A stretch of DNA of 64,000 bases from NCBI GenBank assembly GCA_964425645.1, contig CAYRNC010000001.1:1-64000 (forward strand). The letters are read 5' to 3'. The notes beneath the pieces were generated by a model. The model worked only from the letters and a program-made list of their open reading frames with translations, had not been told where the DNA came from and did no database searches. Position numbers and translations under genes: made by a program. The stretch comes from CAYRNC01 sp964425645 (lineage in GTDB: Bacteria; Bacillota; Clostridia; Peptostreptococcales; Anaerovoracaceae). The stretch's first letter is position 1. Each line of letters opens with the position of its first letter. Below are positions 15,696 to 24,067 of the stretch, piece after piece.

Positions 15696-16553
15696 ATGGA
15701 ATATCTAAATTGGTACCCCGGGCACATGAAAAAAACCGGGGACATGATTCGATCTAATCTTAAAATGGTTGACGCTGTCATTGAGGTGATTGACGGGAGA
15801 ATTCCTTTTTCCAGTCGCAATCCTGATATCCTTGAGCTTTGTTCCGGAAAGATTCACATCATAGCCCTTAACAAAAGTGATCTTTCCGATGAAAAGGCCC
15901 AAACAGAATGGATATCATATTTCCGGGAACAGGGTATCCATGCGTTTCAAATCAATGCCGTATCAGGTTCGGGTATAGGACCCCTTCTAAAGTGCCTTGG
16001 GTTCCATGAAAAAAAAATAAATGAAGGAAGACGACGGTTCAGGCCTTTAAGAATTATGGTTGTTGGAGTTCCAAATGTGGGAAAGTCATCTTTGATAAAC
16101 AGAATGGCCGGGGGGAGAAAAACCATGATAGGAAACCGGCCGGGGGTGACTAGGGGAAAACAGTGGCTGTCCTTAGAAAACGGCATGCAGCTTTTGGATA
16201 CACCCGGCATGCTTTGGCCCAAGTTTGAAGATAAAAAAATCGGCCTTTATCTCGCTTTTTGCGGATGTATAAGAGATGAAATCCTCGATATACCCGGTTT
16301 GGCTTTAGAATTGATCAAGGTGTTAATTGTAAAGAATAAAAGGGCGCTTGTGAGCCGCTACAATTTGGAGGATTTTGGTGAATCGCCTTTGGNNNNNNNN
16401 NNAATTATGGATATGATCGCAGCAAACCGAGGATTTTTACTTCGTGGCGGTCGAATCGATTATGAAAGGACGGGATTCATGCTCCTTGATGAATACAGAA
16501 GCGGCAAGATCGGCAGAATCACCTTGGAAGAGGTAGAGGATTGCAAGAAATGA
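15696..16553 (+). CDS. rbgA: Ribosome biogenesis GTPase RbgA (YlqF)
   Basis: A circularly permuted GTPase needed for late assembly of the 50S subunit. The permuted motif order is visible: G4 NKSD near residue 53, then G1 GVPNVGKSS near 125, G2 at the GVTRG segment, and G3 DTPG. A C-terminal ANTAR-like RNA-binding region follows the gap (GGRIDYERTGFMLLDEYRSGKIGRITLE). The length, about 285 residues, is standard. A 10-N gap at 16393-16402 lies in the C-terminal part, but the frame is kept across it. Its stop overlaps the rnhB ATG (ATGA); the rbgA-rnhB order is common in Firmicutes. Confidence 0.93.
   Translation: MEYLNWYPGHMKKTGDMIRSNLKMVDAVIEVIDGRIPFSSRNPDILELCSGKIHIIALNKSDLSDEKAQTEWISYFREQGIHAFQINAVSGSGIGPLLKCLGFHEKKINEGRRRFRPLRIMVVGVPNVGKSSLINRMAGGRKTMIGNRPGVTRGKQWLSLENGMQLLDTPGMLWPKFEDKKIGLYLAFCGCIRDEILDIPGLALELIKVLIVKNKRALVSRYNLEDFGESPLXXXXIMDMIAANRGFLLRGGRIDYERTGFMLLDEYRSGKIGRITLEEVEDCKK
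16393..16402. other. Assembly gap (10 N) inside rbgA
   Basis: Ten undefined bases within the rbgA C-terminal domain. Ten Ns is a common scaffolder placeholder. The frame on both sides is consistent with the protein family. Confidence 0.95.
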
Positions 16554-17239
16554 AAAAGGAAAAGCAACTTTTCTTGGAGGAGAAATTTCATCGGATGAGG
16601 GAATACGAAAATGCACTTTACGATAAGGGCGTCTGTTCTGTAGCAGGTATAGATGAAGCGGGAAGGGGCCCCCTCGCGGGACCTGTGGTGGCTGCCGCAG
16701 TAATTCTGCCAAAGGATTTTGATGTCGTGGGTATAGATGATTCAAAAAAACTTTCAGAGAAAAAAAGGGAGATATTCTTTGAAATTATTAGTAAAAAGGC
16801 TGTTGCTTACAGTATCGGTACAGTAGATAACGAAACGATTGACAGCATTAATATTTTGCAGGCCACTAAGGCTGCCATGAAAGAGGCTGTACGCGGGTTG
16901 GAGGCTGTATGCAGTGTAGAACATTTGCTTTTGGATGCAATTCTCCTTGAGGACATTACCATACCCCAAACATCTATAATTAAAGGGGATACGAAAAGCT
17001 TATCCATTGCGGCCGCATCTGTTATTGCTAAAGTAACGAGGGACAGAATGATGAAGGACTTTCATAGGCTTTATCCTTCTTACGGTTTCGATCATAATAA
17101 AGGCTACGGGACAAAATCCCATTTCGAATGCATCGAAAACCATGGCATATGCAGGATACACCGCATATCCTTTCTGAAGAAAAAATTCAGCATTCAATCT
17201 TATGATGATTCGTTAAGTGCATGGGACGTTCCCAGATAA
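16550..17239 (+). CDS. rnhB: Ribonuclease HII
   Basis: Removes ribonucleotides from DNA and RNA-DNA hybrids. It is 229 residues from the ATG at 16550, chosen because AGAGGA lies 9 bases upstream and the ATG overlaps the rbgA stop; TTG at 16541 is in frame but too close to that site. The type 2 RNase H signature is clear: GIDEAGRGPLAGPVVAAAV with the catalytic Asp-Glu, DDSKKLSEKKRE, LLLDAI with the third acid, and SIAAASVIAKVTRD. Confidence 0.95.
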   Translation: MKKEKQLFLEEKFHRMREYENALYDKGVCSVAGIDEAGRGPLAGPVVAAAVILPKDFDVVGIDDSKKLSEKKREIFFEIISKKAVAYSIGTVDNETIDSINILQATKAAMKEAVRGLEAVCSVEHLLLDAILLEDITIPQTSIIKGDTKSLSIAAASVIAKVTRDRMMKDFHRLYPSYGFDHNKGYGTKSHFECIENHGICRIHRISFLKKKFSIQSYDDSLSAWDVPR

Positions 17240-17258
17240 CATAAGAAACAGATTATCA

Positions 17259-17286
17259 TTGACAAATGGGAGTTTTTCGTTAGAAT
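17259..17286 (+). promoter_or_regulatory. Promoter for T-box-valS
   Basis: TTGACA (17259-17264), 16 bases, TAGAAT (17281-17286). It lies just after rnhB and directly upstream of the T-box leader. Confidence 0.65.
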
Positions 17287-17295
17287 AAAACTATT

Positions 17296-17519
17296 AAAGC
17301 TAATAGGGATGCAAGGATCGGGAGGAGTACTTCGTAACCCTTTTACAGAGAAGAGGCTGTCCTGCTGAAAGGCTTCTAAGAAGGTGCGAAGGAATGTCGC
17401 CTGGGAGCATTATGTAATAAGTGCTGCCGCAGCTGACTGATTGTGTCGGTGTCGGCAGAAATAAGGTGGTACCGCGGATATTCCGTCCTTATGCAGATCT
17501 GCATGGGGATAATTTTTTT
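17296..17519 (+). ncRNA. T-box leader, valine specific
   Basis: A tRNA-sensing leader that fills most of the 301-base interval before valS. The T-box sequence AAGGTGGTACCGCGG is at 17463-17477, and the antiterminator is completed by CCGTCCTT at 17483-17490. In Stem I the segment GGAATGTCGCCTGGGAGC places the specifier codon GUC (valine) at 17396-17398, matching the downstream gene. The competing terminator is a 10-bp stem (17486-17495 with 17500-17509) followed by seven Ts. Uncharged tRNA-Val should favour the antiterminator and read-through. Confidence 0.93.
17486..17519 (+). terminator. T-box terminator hairpin
   Basis: TCCTTATGCA (17486-17495), loop GATC, TGCATGGGGA (17500-17509), then a T-run at 17513-17519. 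It overlaps the antiterminator right arm, so the two structures exclude each other. Confidence 0.85.
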
Positions 17520-17540
17520 GTAACGATAAAAGGAGAAGCC

Positions 17541-20198
17541 ATGAGTAATAATTTAGCGAAAACATATGACCCCAAGGATTTTGAATCCAGGATATATGAA
17601 CTGTGGGAGTCTAGTGGCGCTTTTCGGGCTAAAGGAGATAAAAGCAAAACGCCCTTTACTATTGTCATGCCTCCGCCCAACATCACAGGGCAGCTTCATA
17701 TGGGCCATGCTTTGGATCATACTCTTCAGGATGTTTTGATAAGGTGGCGAAGAATGCAGGGCTACGATACCCTTTGGCTTCCGGGAAGCGATCATGCCAG
17801 CATAGCCACGGAAGTAAAGGTAGCGGAAAAAATCCGTGATGAAGAGGGAAAGACAAAAGAGGAATTAGGAAGGGAAGAATTCATTAAACGGGCTTGGGAA
17901 TGGAAGAGAGTGTACGGGGGCAAGATCACAGAGCAATGCAGAAAGCTCGGAGATTCCTGTGACTGGTCCAAAGAACGCTTCACAATGGATGAAGGATGTA
18001 ATCGCGCTGTCACCGAATTTTTTGTAAGCTTGTTTGAAAAAGGATTGATCTATAAGGGGAATCGCATAATTAACTGGTGTCCCTGCTGCGGTACAACCCT
18101 TTCGGAGGCAGAAGTTGAACATAAAGACAGGATGGGTAAATACTATTATATCCGTTATCCCGGTGAGGATGGGGGGGAAGGCATAGTTGTAGCTACATCA
18201 AGGCCTGAAACTATGTTCGGGGATGTTGCCGTGGCGGTGCATCCTTTGGACAAAAGGTATCAATCAATAATAGGTAAAAACGTGCTTCTTCCTCTTACAG
18301 GAAGGGTGATTCCGGTTATCGCAGATAATTTCCCTGACCCTGCTAAAGGTACAGGGGCGGTAAAGATAACTCCGGCACATGACCCAAATGATTTTGAAGT
18401 AGGAGAAAGGCACGGGCTAGATCAAGTTAGCTGCATAGACAAGGACGGCAAGATGACAGGGCCGGCATTGGAATATGTCGGCATGGATCGATATCAGTGT
18501 CGCAAAACCTGGTTGTCACGCCTGTCAGATGAAGGCTATCTGGTTAAAGAGGAAGATATTACGATACCTGTGGGAGAATGCTACAGATGCAACGAATCTA
18601 TAGAACCTATGCTTTCAGAACAATGGTTTGTTCGAATGGAAGAATTGGCGGCTCCTGCGATTAGGGTTGCGCATAGCGGTGACCTCATCCATGTACCGGA
18701 TCGATTCGAGAAAATCTACCTTCATTGGCTGGAAGAAATCAGAGATTGGTGCATTTCAAGGCAGCTTTGGTGGGGGCATCGAATACCTGCATATTATTGC
18801 CGCGGCTGCGGTGAGATGATTGTGGCAAGAGAGGTTCCCGCAAGCTGTCCAAAATGCGGAAGCGTAAGCATCGAGCAGGATGAAGATGTGCTAGATACCT
18901 GGTTCAGCTCTGCCCTGTGGCCTTTTTCCACCCTCGGCTGGCCTGAAAAGACTGAAGATCTTAAGCATTTTTATCCTACCGATGTTTTGGTAACCGGGTA
19001 CGATATAATATTTTTCTGGGTTGTGCGGATGGTCTTTTCCGCGATGGAAGCTATGGAGGAACCTCCATTTAAATATGTATATGTTCACGGTTTGGTGCGG
19101 GATGCGGAAGGCCGGAAAATGAGCAAGTCTTTGGGTAATGGCGTGGATCCTTTGGAAGTCATTAAAGAGTACGGGGCAGATGCTCTGCGGTTTATGCTTA
19201 CAACAGGCATAAGTCCGGGAAACGATCTGCGCTTTAAAATGGACCGTCTTGAATCCTGTCGAAACTTTGCAAATAAGTTATGGAATGCTTCGCGCTTTGT
19301 AATAATGAATCTTACAGATGGGGATTTTAAGACCATGGAAGAGGACATTTCAAATAATCTTAAAACTGAGGACAGATGGATTCTCTTAAAAACCAACGAC
19401 GCGATACGGGAAGTTACAGATAATATGGAACGCTTTGAATTGGCCCTGGCAGGACAAAAAATTTATGAAACAATTTGGAATGAATTTTGTGATTGGTATA
19501 TAGAGCTGGTTAAGCCTCGATTATACGGGGATGATTTGGCAGACAAAAAAGTCGTACGCTCTGTTCTCGTCCGCACTTTATCGAATATGCTATGTCTGCT
19601 TCATCCTTTTATGCCATTTATAACTGAGGAAATCTGGGCCTCGCTCCCGGGAAAGAAAAAACTGCTGATCAGAACAGAGTGGCCCACCCCTGACAGCCGT
19701 GATATCTTCAAAAAGGAGGCTTTTAACATGGAGCTCGCCATGAATATCATCCGCGGCATTCGCAATATCAGGGCTGAGACGGAAACCGCACCTTTGAAAA
19801 AATTGCGTGCATTGATTATAGCCGGGGATAAGCAGGAAAACGTTAAACATGCGGAGAATCACATTGTTAATTTGGGGAATCTATCAGAAATCCTTTACCT
19901 CGCCGACAAGAAGGATGTTCCCGATGAAGTGATGTCCGGTGTGATCGACGGAGTTGAAATATTCGTTCCACTCGAAGATCTTATAGACTATAAGGCGGAA
20001 TATCTGCGCCTTTCAAAAGAACAGGAACGTCTTAAAAAAACTATGGAGAAGCTTGAGGTAAAGCTGGGTAAATCCGGGTTTATTAAAAAAGCACCGGCGA
20101 AAATTGTAGACGGAGAACGAGACAAGCTGGAGAAATGCAGGGATATGCTGAAGAAGCTGGATGCAAGACTGCAGGCTGTGGGGACAAAGCTAAAGTGA
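17541..20198 (+). CDS. valS: Valine--tRNA ligase
   Basis: Charges tRNA-Val. It is 885 residues, a normal length. The ATG at 17541 follows AAAGGAGAAG and lies after the T-box terminator; the longer frame from 17421 runs through the leader RNA and is rejected. Class I synthetase motifs are present: PPNITGQLHMGHALDH (HIGH) and GRKMSKSLG (KMSKS). In between is the CP1 editing domain with TSRPETMFGD and a Cys-rich segment (CRGCGEM, CPKCG). The last ~65 residues form the Lys/Glu-rich coiled coil typical of ValRS. The stop overlaps the folC start. Confidence 0.97.
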   Translation: MSNNLAKTYDPKDFESRIYELWESSGAFRAKGDKSKTPFTIVMPPPNITGQLHMGHALDHTLQDVLIRWRRMQGYDTLWLPGSDHASIATEVKVAEKIRDEEGKTKEELGREEFIKRAWEWKRVYGGKITEQCRKLGDSCDWSKERFTMDEGCNRAVTEFFVSLFEKGLIYKGNRIINWCPCCGTTLSEAEVEHKDRMGKYYYIRYPGEDGGEGIVVATSRPETMFGDVAVAVHPLDKRYQSIIGKNVLLPLTGRVIPVIADNFPDPAKGTGAVKITPAHDPNDFEVGERHGLDQVSCIDKDGKMTGPALEYVGMDRYQCRKTWLSRLSDEGYLVKEEDITIPVGECYRCNESIEPMLSEQWFVRMEELAAPAIRVAHSGDLIHVPDRFEKIYLHWLEEIRDWCISRQLWWGHRIPAYYCRGCGEMIVAREVPASCPKCGSVSIEQDEDVLDTWFSSALWPFSTLGWPEKTEDLKHFYPTDVLVTGYDIIFFWVVRMVFSAMEAMEEPPFKYVYVHGLVRDAEGRKMSKSLGNGVDPLEVIKEYGADALRFMLTTGISPGNDLRFKMDRLESCRNFANKLWNASRFVIMNLTDGDFKTMEEDISNNLKTEDRWILLKTNDAIREVTDNMERFELALAGQKIYETIWNEFCDWYIELVKPRLYGDDLADKKVVRSVLVRTLSNMLCLLHPFMPFITEEIWASLPGKKKLLIRTEWPTPDSRDIFKKEAFNMELAMNIIRGIRNIRAETETAPLKKLRALIIAGDKQENVKHAENHIVNLGNLSEILYLADKKDVPDEVMSGVIDGVEIFVPLEDLIDYKAEYLRLSKEQERLKKTMEKLEVKLGKSGFIKKAPAKIVDGERDKLEKCRDMLKKLDARLQAVGTKLK

Positions 20199-21502
20199 AA
20201 ACAGTAAATTATACGGATGTTCTTGAGAGAATCCACAGCTATCAAAGGCACGGCAGCCGTCTTGGCCTAGAAAGGATGTCCGTGTTGATGGATTTACTCG
20301 GAAATCCTCAAGACAGGATGAAGATAATTCATGTGGGAGGAACTAACGGCAAGGGGTCTGTTTGCCGTTATCTCGCCTCCGTTCTTTCGGAAAACGGGTA
20401 CAAAGTCGGTCTGTATACGTCTCCGTATTTGGAAAGGTTTACTGAGCGAATAGAGTATGACGGTGAGGAGATTTCAAAAGACGATTTAGTTGAATGTTCT
20501 TTGACAGTTTTCAATGAAGCAGAAAAGATGGTGAAAATGGGCCATGATTCTCCTACAGAATTCGAATTGATTACGGCGATCGGATTTGTATATTTTGGCC
20601 GGCTCCCTATGGATTTTCTTATTTTGGAGGTCGGCCTGGGGGGAAGGGGTGATTCAACAAACATAATTAAACAACCCTTGGCCGCTGTTATTACATCCAT
20701 CTCGTTGGACCATGTAGATGTGTTGGGAAACACCACAGAGAAAATAGCGTTCGAAAAAGCCGGGATAATTAAAAACGGCGGTCTCGTTATTTCAAATGTG
20801 AAAGACACGCCGGCCGCTGCTGTCATTCGAAATACAGCAACCGGCAAAGGATGTGAATTTTATGATGTTACCCGCATCAGATATTTTGATGTAGAAAAAT
20901 CTCTTAACGGATATTCTTTTTCGGTGGCGTTGAAAAAACATGAGACTGTAAGGGTGTCTTTGTCAATGGTAGGAATGCATCAAGTAGAGAATGCAATTTG
21001 CGCGTTAAGCGTGATTGAAGCGCTGGTGAAGGGGAATATTATAAAGACGGATCAAAAAAAAATTCTTTTGGGAATGAAAAGGGGCAGGCAGGCGGGCAGG
21101 CTGGAGGTGCTTAGTCAAAGGCCCTATATTATTATAGACGGTGCTCATAACGAAGCCGGCGTTCAGGCTTTAAGCGAAGTGATTAACGAGCATTTCTCGG
21201 GAAAAAAAATACTTCTTGTTGCAGGTGTGTTAAAAGATAAAAAGGTTGAGGGTTTGCTGAAATGCTTTTCTGCGATAAATTGTAAAGTGATTGCTACAGA
21301 ACCGGACAGCAACAGAAGCCTTCCGGCAAAGGAACTGTGCAATATGGCTTTAGACGCCGGTTTAGAATGCATAGATACCTGCAATCTCAAAGATGCATTT
21401 TATTACGCTTTAAAAGAATCAAAAAACTACGATTTAATTATTTTTTCCGGATCGATTTATTTAATCGGAAGAATTAGGGAGATGTATAAAGATGAACTCT
21501 AA
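20195..21502 (+). CDS. folC: Folylpolyglutamate synthase / dihydrofolate synthase
   Basis: Adds glutamate to folates (and possibly to dihydropteroate); 435 residues. The GTG at 20195 overlaps the valS stop (GTGA). The Mur-ligase-like ATP loop HVGGTNGKGSVC, TSPYLERFTERI, the LILEVGLGGRGDSTN segment and the C-terminal IIDGAHNEAGV are all present. The valS-folC order is a common Firmicutes arrangement. It overlaps the following lipid kinase gene by 11 bases. Confidence 0.94.
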   Translation: MKTVNYTDVLERIHSYQRHGSRLGLERMSVLMDLLGNPQDRMKIIHVGGTNGKGSVCRYLASVLSENGYKVGLYTSPYLERFTERIEYDGEEISKDDLVECSLTVFNEAEKMVKMGHDSPTEFELITAIGFVYFGRLPMDFLILEVGLGGRGDSTNIIKQPLAAVITSISLDHVDVLGNTTEKIAFEKAGIIKNGGLVISNVKDTPAAAVIRNTATGKGCEFYDVTRIRYFDVEKSLNGYSFSVALKKHETVRVSLSMVGMHQVENAICALSVIEALVKGNIIKTDQKKILLGMKRGRQAGRLEVLSQRPYIIIDGAHNEAGVQALSEVINEHFSGKKILLVAGVLKDKKVEGLLKCFSAINCKVIATEPDSNRSLPAKELCNMALDAGLECIDTCNLKDAFYYALKESKNYDLIIFSGSIYLIGRIREMYKDEL

Positions 21503-22406
21503 TAAGGTGTTGATGATTTATAACCCCAAAGCCGGAAGCGGCCTTTTTAAAAGCAGCTTGGACAGAATATTGGAATTATTTCAAAATGAACAGAAATTTG
21601 TGATCCCTGTACGGGTGGATAGACCTGAACGGTTAAATGATGTGATCATGGAAACAAAAAAAATCGAATTTGAAAAGATAATTGTGGCAGGCGGAGACGG
21701 AACGATTCATTCAGTAGTAAACGCCATGATAAACAACAATATAGATTTGCCTTTGGCGGTATTCCCATCAGGTACAGCTAACGATTTTGCCTATTATTTT
21801 GACATCCCGAATAACATTGACGGTATGGTAAATATCGCTTTAGGGAAGAATTATACCTATTGTGATGTGGGAAAAATCAACGACAAATATTTTATCAATG
21901 TTGCCGCGATGGGTTTTTTGGTCGATGTGAGTCAAAAGACAGATCCCGACGTAAAAAATACATTGGGTATTATCTCCTATTATCTTAAAGGAGTGAGCGA
22001 ATTTCCTAAACTTCAGCCTTTGCCGATTACAATTCAAAGCGAGGAATATACAGGGGCCGAGCGAATGTATTTTATGCTTGTTATGAATGGAAGATCTGCA
22101 GGAGGTTTTAAACGGGTAGGGGCGCATGCGGAAATAAACGATGGTTTGCTCGACGTGCTGGTCTTCCGGGAATTACCTCTTACAGAGCTTCCCGTGCTGC
22201 TTCTGAATTTTATGCAGGGACACCATTCAGAAAACAAGAATGTTCTCTATTTTAAGACAGATAAGTTATATGTAGAATCAGAGGTTCCGATCAGCACAGA
22301 TATGGATGGTGAAAAGGGCTGCAATTTTCCTTTAAGCATCTCCTGCATACCCAAAAAGTTAAGAATTAATACGCTTAGAAAGGATATGGAGGGATCTAAC
22401 TGGTGA
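21492..22406 (+). CDS. Diacylglycerol kinase-family lipid kinase (YegS/DgkB-like)
   Basis: A 304-residue soluble lipid kinase with the DAGK catalytic fold: YNPKAGSG near the N-terminus, the nucleotide-binding VAGGDGTIH (about residue 65) and PSGTANDFA (about 93). The C-terminal half is the beta-sandwich lid with GRSAGGFKRVG and the STDMDGEK segment typical of the family. In Firmicutes such enzymes recycle diacylglycerol to phosphatidic acid. The ATG overlaps the end of folC by 11 bases, and the gene overlaps the next acetyltransferase by 4 bases. The exact lipid substrate is not certain. Confidence 0.88.
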   Translation: MNSNKVLMIYNPKAGSGLFKSSLDRILELFQNEQKFVIPVRVDRPERLNDVIMETKKIEFEKIIVAGGDGTIHSVVNAMINNNIDLPLAVFPSGTANDFAYYFDIPNNIDGMVNIALGKNYTYCDVGKINDKYFINVAAMGFLVDVSQKTDPDVKNTLGIISYYLKGVSEFPKLQPLPITIQSEEYTGAERMYFMLVMNGRSAGGFKRVGAHAEINDGLLDVLVFRELPLTELPVLLLNFMQGHHSENKNVLYFKTDKLYVESEVPISTDMDGEKGCNFPLSISCIPKKLRINTLRKDMEGSNW

Positions 22407-22840
22407 AATACGTGGTAAGCACTACCGATGAATATAGCATGCTGGTCGACATGTTTATGCGCTACGACCTGGAGTTTTCTGTAGAAGAACCCCTGCCAAC
22501 AGAATTAATCCGATGCTGGAAGGCCGAAGATGAAAAGGGCGGGCTTATAGGCGGTTGTGTTCTGGCAGCAAGGGGCGGAGAATACATTATAGACGGTATT
22601 GCCACCGTACCTGAGCATAGGGATAAAAGAATAGCGAGCCGTCTTATGAAACTTGCGGCGGATGAAGTTAAAGCAAGGAAAGGTAACAAGATATATCTGG
22701 TTGCAAAGGTACCCGGATTTTTTAAAAAACTGGGCTTTGATGCTATTGATTTTGAAGATGTACCGTTGCTTTTTGACTGTCGGTCCTGCCCTCAATTTCA
22801 AAAAACATGTTTTCCTAATGTTATGATGCTGACCTTGTAA
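22403..22840 (+). CDS. GNAT-family N-acetyltransferase with C-terminal Cys cluster
   Basis: A 145-residue GNAT acetyltransferase. The acetyl-CoA-binding region is IDGIATVPEHRDKRIASRLMKLAADE (motif A), and the later VPGFFKKLGFDAID is typical of motif B. The C-terminus carries an unusual CxxC-x5-C arrangement (CRSCPQFQKTC) that could bind a metal; that is inference. A GTG start overlaps the lipid kinase stop. The acceptor substrate is unknown. Confidence 0.8.
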   Translation: MKYVVSTTDEYSMLVDMFMRYDLEFSVEEPLPTELIRCWKAEDEKGGLIGGCVLAARGGEYIIDGIATVPEHRDKRIASRLMKLAADEVKARKGNKIYLVAKVPGFFKKLGFDAIDFEDVPLLFDCRSCPQFQKTCFPNVMMLTL

Positions 22841-22850
22841 CATATACTTG

Positions 22851-22896
22851 CCCCCGATTCCATAGATATAATAGAAAGCCTTTTATGGTTCGGGGG
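22851..22896 (+). promoter_or_regulatory. Inverted repeat flanking a TATAAT before the YkvI-type gene
   Basis: CCCCCGA (22851-22857) and TCGGGGG (22890-22896) are perfect inverted copies on either side of a TATAAT (22867-22872). The right arm includes the GGGGG ribosome binding site of the next gene. No good -35 is seen. Possible operator, low certainty. Confidence 0.3.
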
Positions 22897-22902
22897 TTAT
22901 TT

Positions 22903-24015
22903 ATGTCCACATTAAAAAATGTATTTGCTTTTGCCGGAGCCTATATTGCTTTTGTGATGGGCTCCGGTTTTGCCTCCGGTCAGGAGGTATTGCAGTTTTT
23001 CACTTATCACGGTTTTCAGGGCAGCCTGGGTGCCGGAATCGTGGCTTTGTCAGTGTTTGCTGTTTCATCGGCTAATGTGATGGCAGACGGAAAAAGGCTG
23101 TCGGGCTGCGATAAGCGAAGCGTTGGCATTTATAGCTTCTATTGCGGAGGCAAACTCGGTATTTTGTTTGAGTGGACGATACCCATCATAATGTTTTTGT
23201 TTCTCACGGTTATGCTGTCAGGAGCAGGTGCTGCCTTTAACGAATACTATGGTATCCCCGCCCTCACGGGAAGAATAATTATGGCTGTCTTTGCATATAT
23301 TACCGTTGCGCTGGGGTTCCGCCGCTTGGTGAACATGATAGGTCCTTTGGGCATAGGGATACTTATTTTTGTTGCCGCTGTAAGCCTACTTTCCGTTAAC
23401 AGAAATCATAACGGCTTATCTGTCGCTGACGGATATATAGAGAAAGTCCTTGACCCAAATTCGGTATTCACCGAAAATTTTTGGCTGTCGGGCCTGCTTT
23501 ATGCATCGTTCAACCTCGTTACTGCCCTGCCTTTTTTAGCAGGTATGGGAAGGCAGTCAAACAGCAAAAAAGAAGCTGCAGCGGCAGGGGCGCTTGGCGG
23601 TGTGCTTTATGCGGGGGGTGCAATACTTTTGAATCTTGCCTTACTAGCTAACTTGCCCCTAGTTCTGAATAAAGAGATACCATTCTTGTGGATAGTTTGG
23701 GATATCAGACCGGCCATAGGATCCGTCTATTCGATCATGTTGCTTGCAGGAATCTATACGACAGCTGCGCCGATGCTGTGGTCCATATGTGATTTGTTAA
23801 AAGAAGGCGGTGAGGGTGCAGGTTATTTATCTACCGCCATGCTCATTGTATCGATGGCGGTATTTGCCGGACATCTTCCCTTCAGCGCGTTAGTGGCCAT
23901 GCTTTATCCGTCCATTGGGGTGTTTGGAATTTTTCTTCTGTTTTGTATTCTATGGCGGAAGCTGTCGATAATATTTGCCTGGACAGGGAAATCCAAAGTG
24001 CGATCATATATTTGA
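22903..24015 (+). CDS. YkvI-type multi-pass membrane protein
   Basis: A 370-residue integral membrane protein with about ten hydrophobic segments, resembling the Bacillus YkvI group within the amino acid permease-like superfamily. The N-terminal AFAGAYIAFVMGSGFASGQEVLQFFT, with its broken first helix (GSGFASGQE), is a signature of this group. The ATG at 22903 is chosen for GGGGG at 22892-22896. No function is established for the family; a sodium- or proton-coupled transport role is inferred from fold. It is followed after about 50 bases by the Memo-AMMECR1 gene. Confidence 0.75.
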   Translation: MSTLKNVFAFAGAYIAFVMGSGFASGQEVLQFFTYHGFQGSLGAGIVALSVFAVSSANVMADGKRLSGCDKRSVGIYSFYCGGKLGILFEWTIPIIMFLFLTVMLSGAGAAFNEYYGIPALTGRIIMAVFAYITVALGFRRLVNMIGPLGIGILIFVAAVSLLSVNRNHNGLSVADGYIEKVLDPNSVFTENFWLSGLLYASFNLVTALPFLAGMGRQSNSKKEAAAAGALGGVLYAGGAILLNLALLANLPLVLNKEIPFLWIVWDIRPAIGSVYSIMLLAGIYTTAAPMLWSICDLLKEGGEGAGYLSTAMLIVSMAVFAGHLPFSALVAMLYPSIGVFGIFLLFCILWRKLSIIFAWTGKSKVRSYI

Positions 24016-24067
24016 TTATTATGGTATACTAATATTGAATAACTCAATAGGAAGGGAGGCGAGTTGC

